From assembly GCA_050742415.1 (NCBI GenBank), contig JBOGIF010000068.1:1-25505 (forward strand): a stretch of 25,505 nucleotides of DNA. Direction: 5' to 3'. Position numbers and translations under genes: made by a program. This DNA is from JBOGIF01 sp050742415. Its GTDB lineage: Bacteria > Actinomycetota > Acidimicrobiia > Acidimicrobiales > AC-14. Shown here one piece after another: positions 23,853 through 25,505 of the stretch (position 1 is its first letter; every line of letters begins with the position of its first letter). Below the pieces are notes generated by a model. It did no database searches. It saw nothing but the letters and a program-made list of their open reading frames with translations, and had not been told where the DNA came from.

Positions 23853-24608
23853 TCAGACGAGAGTGACGCAGACGGAGTCGCCCTGTGGCCGCGACTCCGA
23901 CGTCTCGGGCCTGGTTTCGCCGTAGAGCGTGGCCAGCATCCCCTTGACCATGCCGCGGTCGACGGCACAGATCACCGGATGCTGCACCGCCGCGCCTCCG
24001 AACGGGCACTGCTCGGCGATTATCGCCAGCGAGCCGCCGCGTGCCTCGGCGTGGGCGGCGAAGCCGTGGGCGGTGAGCGCGTCGGCCACCGCGTGAAGGG
24101 CGGTTCGCAGCGACTGCTCGCCCTCGGCGGCGGTGCCTGCGGCGCCCGGCCCGCCGGCCTTGGCCTGACCGGCGCTCGCCAGGCGGCGCCCGTACTCGAG
24201 GCCGACCTCCTCGGCCATGGCTTCGGCGGCGCCGGCGGGCACGAGCGAGAGGGCGCGGCCCAGCAGCGTCACCAAGAGGTCGTCGCGGTGGGCGGGGAAC
24301 TGCAGCGCGGTCTCCTTGGAGCTGGCGCGGTAGCGCTTGGAAGGACGCCCCGCGCCCGAGTTCTCGTGACGCTCGACGTGGACCTCCACGTAGCCCCCGG
24401 CGGCCAGCTTGTCGAGGTGGTGGCGGGCCACGTTGGGATGGAGGGCGAAGCGCTCGGCCACCTCGCCGGCCGTCACCCCGGCGCCAACCTCGCGGCCGGC
24501 CTCACGGGCGAAGAGGTAGATCTGGCGGCGGGTGGGGTCGCCGAAGGCGGACGTTATGGCCGAGACGGCGGAGGCGAACTCCTCGGTCGTGAGGGTGCCA
24601 TGTTCCAC
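23853..24608 (-). CDS. SufR-like Fe-S-sensing HTH regulator
   Basis: A 251-residue regulator. The N-terminus is a winged helix of the ArsR/DeoR type (FGDPTRRQIYLFARE, then VAERFALHPNVARHHLDKLAAGGYVEV). The wing is GRPSKRYRAS at 87-96. The C-terminus carries Cys201, Cys214 and Cys247 (EQCPFG, HPVICAVDRG and SVCVTL), consistent with a cluster-binding domain like SufR, whose cyanobacterial members use four cysteines. GTG 24608 starts six bases after TAGAAT, a leaderless arrangement. It leads a two-gene transcript with the cysteine desulfurase and diverges from mrp. I infer that it senses Fe-S status and controls this locus. Confidence 0.85.
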   Translation of the reverse strand: MEHGTLTTEEFASAVSAITSAFGDPTRRQIYLFAREAGREVGAGVTAGEVAERFALHPNVARHHLDKLAAGGYVEVHVERHENSGAGRPSKRYRASSKETALQFPAHRDDLLVTLLGRALSLVPAGAAEAMAEEVGLEYGRRLASAGQAKAGGPGAAGTAAEGEQSLRTALHAVADALTAHGFAAHAEARGGSLAIIAEQCPFGGAAVQHPVICAVDRGMVKGMLATLYGETRPETSESRPQGDSVCVTLV

Positions 24609-24657
24609 GGCGGTATTCTACCTACGGCAATAGTAGAAATCGGAGCCCGCCCACCTG
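24609..24657. promoter_or_regulatory. Divergent promoter/operator of the regulator and mrp
   Basis: The 49-base gap contains TTCTAC (24615-24620) and GTAGAA (24633-24638) as inverted arms 12 bases apart, extended by neighbouring A/T. On the minus strand TAGAAT (24615-24620) is a -10-like hexamer six bases from the regulator GTG. The inverted repeat overlapping this hexamer is a candidate autoregulatory site. Confidence 0.5.
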
Positions 24658-25505
24658 ATGGTCACAGAAGCCCAGGTCATCGACGCGCTGCGTCCCGTCC
24701 AGGATCCCGAGCTTCACCGCAGCATCGTCGACCTCGACATGGTGCGAGAGGTCGTCGTCAGCGGCGCGAGGGTGACGGTGCAGGTCGCCCTCACCGTCGC
24801 CGGCTGCCCGTTGCGGGCCGAGATCACCGAGCGGGTCACGACCGCGGTGTCGGCCCTCGAGGGAGTGGACGAGGTCGAGGTGGACCTCACGGTGATGACC
24901 GACGAGCAGCGGGCTGCATTGAGGGATCGGCTCCAGGGAGCGTCGGCGCCGGCCGGAGCGACCGCAGAGGGGGCCAAGGGCCACGCCTCCATCCCCTTCG
25001 CCGACCCGGCGTCGGCAACCCGGGTGTTGGGTCTCACCTCGGGCAAAGGCGGAGTCGGCAAGTCGTCGGTCACGGTGAACCTCGCCATCGCATTGTCGAA
25101 GCTCGGCCACGAGGTGGCGATCCTCGACGCCGACGTCTACGGATTCTCGGTGCCCAAGATGCTCGGGATCGATCACGAGCCCGTGGTGATCGACGGGATG
25201 ATCGTGCCTCCCGTGGGCCACGGCATCAGCTGCATCTCCACCGGCTTCTTCGTTGCGGACGACACTCCGGTGATCTGGCGGGGGCCGATGCTCCACAAGG
25301 CCCTGGAGCAGTTCCTGACCGACGTGCTGTGGGGCGAGCCGGACTTCCTGCTCGTCGACATGCCGCCAGGCACCGGCGACGTGGCGCTGTCCATGGCGCA
25401 GTTCGTCCCGCGCTCGGAGGTGTTCGTGGTAACGACGCCCCAGCCGGCGGCCCAGCGGGTAGCCCAGCGCTCGGCCCTCATGGCCCGCAAGGTGAACCTT
25501 CCGGT
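24658..25505 (+). CDS. mrp: Mrp/ApbC Fe-S cluster carrier (partial, runs off the window)
   Basis: The first 282 residues are visible, with no stop before the window end. Residues 1-80 form an MIP18/DUF59 domain (VIDALRPVQDPELHRSIVDL and AGCPLR around Cys50). An Ala/Gly linker follows, then the Mrp/NBP35 P-loop: TSGKGGVGKSS with Walker A at 129-136, LDADVYGFSVPKMLG, and DMPPGTGD from 234. The family binds and transfers [4Fe-4S] clusters; its C-terminal CXXC lies beyond the window. ATG 24658 has GGAG about 12 bases upstream. It diverges from the Fe-S regulator and desulfurase genes. Confidence 0.94.
   Translation, partial: MVTEAQVIDALRPVQDPELHRSIVDLDMVREVVVSGARVTVQVALTVAGCPLRAEITERVTTAVSALEGVDEVEVDLTVMTDEQRAALRDRLQGASAPAGATAEGAKGHASIPFADPASATRVLGLTSGKGGVGKSSVTVNLAIALSKLGHEVAILDADVYGFSVPKMLGIDHEPVVIDGMIVPPVGHGISCISTGFFVADDTPVIWRGPMLHKALEQFLTDVLWGEPDFLLVDMPPGTGDVALSMAQFVPRSEVFVVTTPQPAAQRVAQRSALMARKVNLP

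Noticed and set aside
1..25505. tRNA, rRNA, CRISPR arrays, insertion sequences, prophage genes
   Set aside because: Nothing recognisable was seen by eye; a tRNAscan and ISfinder run would be decisive.

Overview
The window is GC-rich, densely coded bacterial DNA. It most resembles a high-GC Gram-positive of the Actinobacteriota, probably an Acidimicrobiia-like lineage. This rests on DtxR/IdeR-type iron boxes, a class E sortase, the archaeal-like branch of valyl-tRNA synthetase, many GTG starts and stop/start overlaps, and TANNNT motifs a few bases before start codons. No tRNA, rRNA, CRISPR array or insertion sequence was seen. Placement of the organism is inference.

Region by region. (1) 1-200 holds the 3' end of a small gene. 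(2) 300-4386 is an iron(III) ABC importer in an unusual layout: the ATPase (fbpC) on + faces the binding protein (fbpA) and permease (fbpB) on -, and each gene has its own iron-box-like site. The binding protein is fused behind a complete type IV pilin-like N-terminus with a class III (prepilin peptidase) signal. (3) 4483-5993 (-) holds two translationally coupled CooC/MinD-like ATPases. The second has an in-frame TGA at the second position of the CooC CXC metal-binding motif, followed at once by a SECIS-like stem-loop, so it is a candidate selenoprotein. (4) 6193-7815 holds a Rieske protein fused to a chagasin-like (I42) domain and a secreted LysM/M23 peptidase. (5) 7928-11832 is divergent valS and cysS, 20 bp apart over a palindrome. 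(6) A cold-shock protein follows at 11968-12168. (7) 12311-14729 (-) is an overlapping set of glycosyltransferase, small membrane protein and zinc alcohol dehydrogenase. (8) A VapBC-type toxin-antitoxin pair (14762-15431) and a class E sortase (15511-16386) come next. (9) 16451-22391 is a compact System I cytochrome c maturation operon, ccmA-B-C-D-E-F-H-I, with no ccmG. (10) The right end holds a YeaQ-like membrane protein and an Fe-S assembly locus: a cysteine desulfurase, a SufR-like regulator and a divergent Mrp/ApbC carrier that runs off the window.

The recurring theme is metal and redox cofactor supply: iron import, CooC-type metal insertion, a Rieske protein, heme delivery to c-type cytochromes, and Fe-S assembly. 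The two strongest candidates for undescribed biology are the pilin-anchored iron-binding protein, reminiscent of the archaeal bindosome, and the putative selenocysteine version of a CooC-like ATPase.
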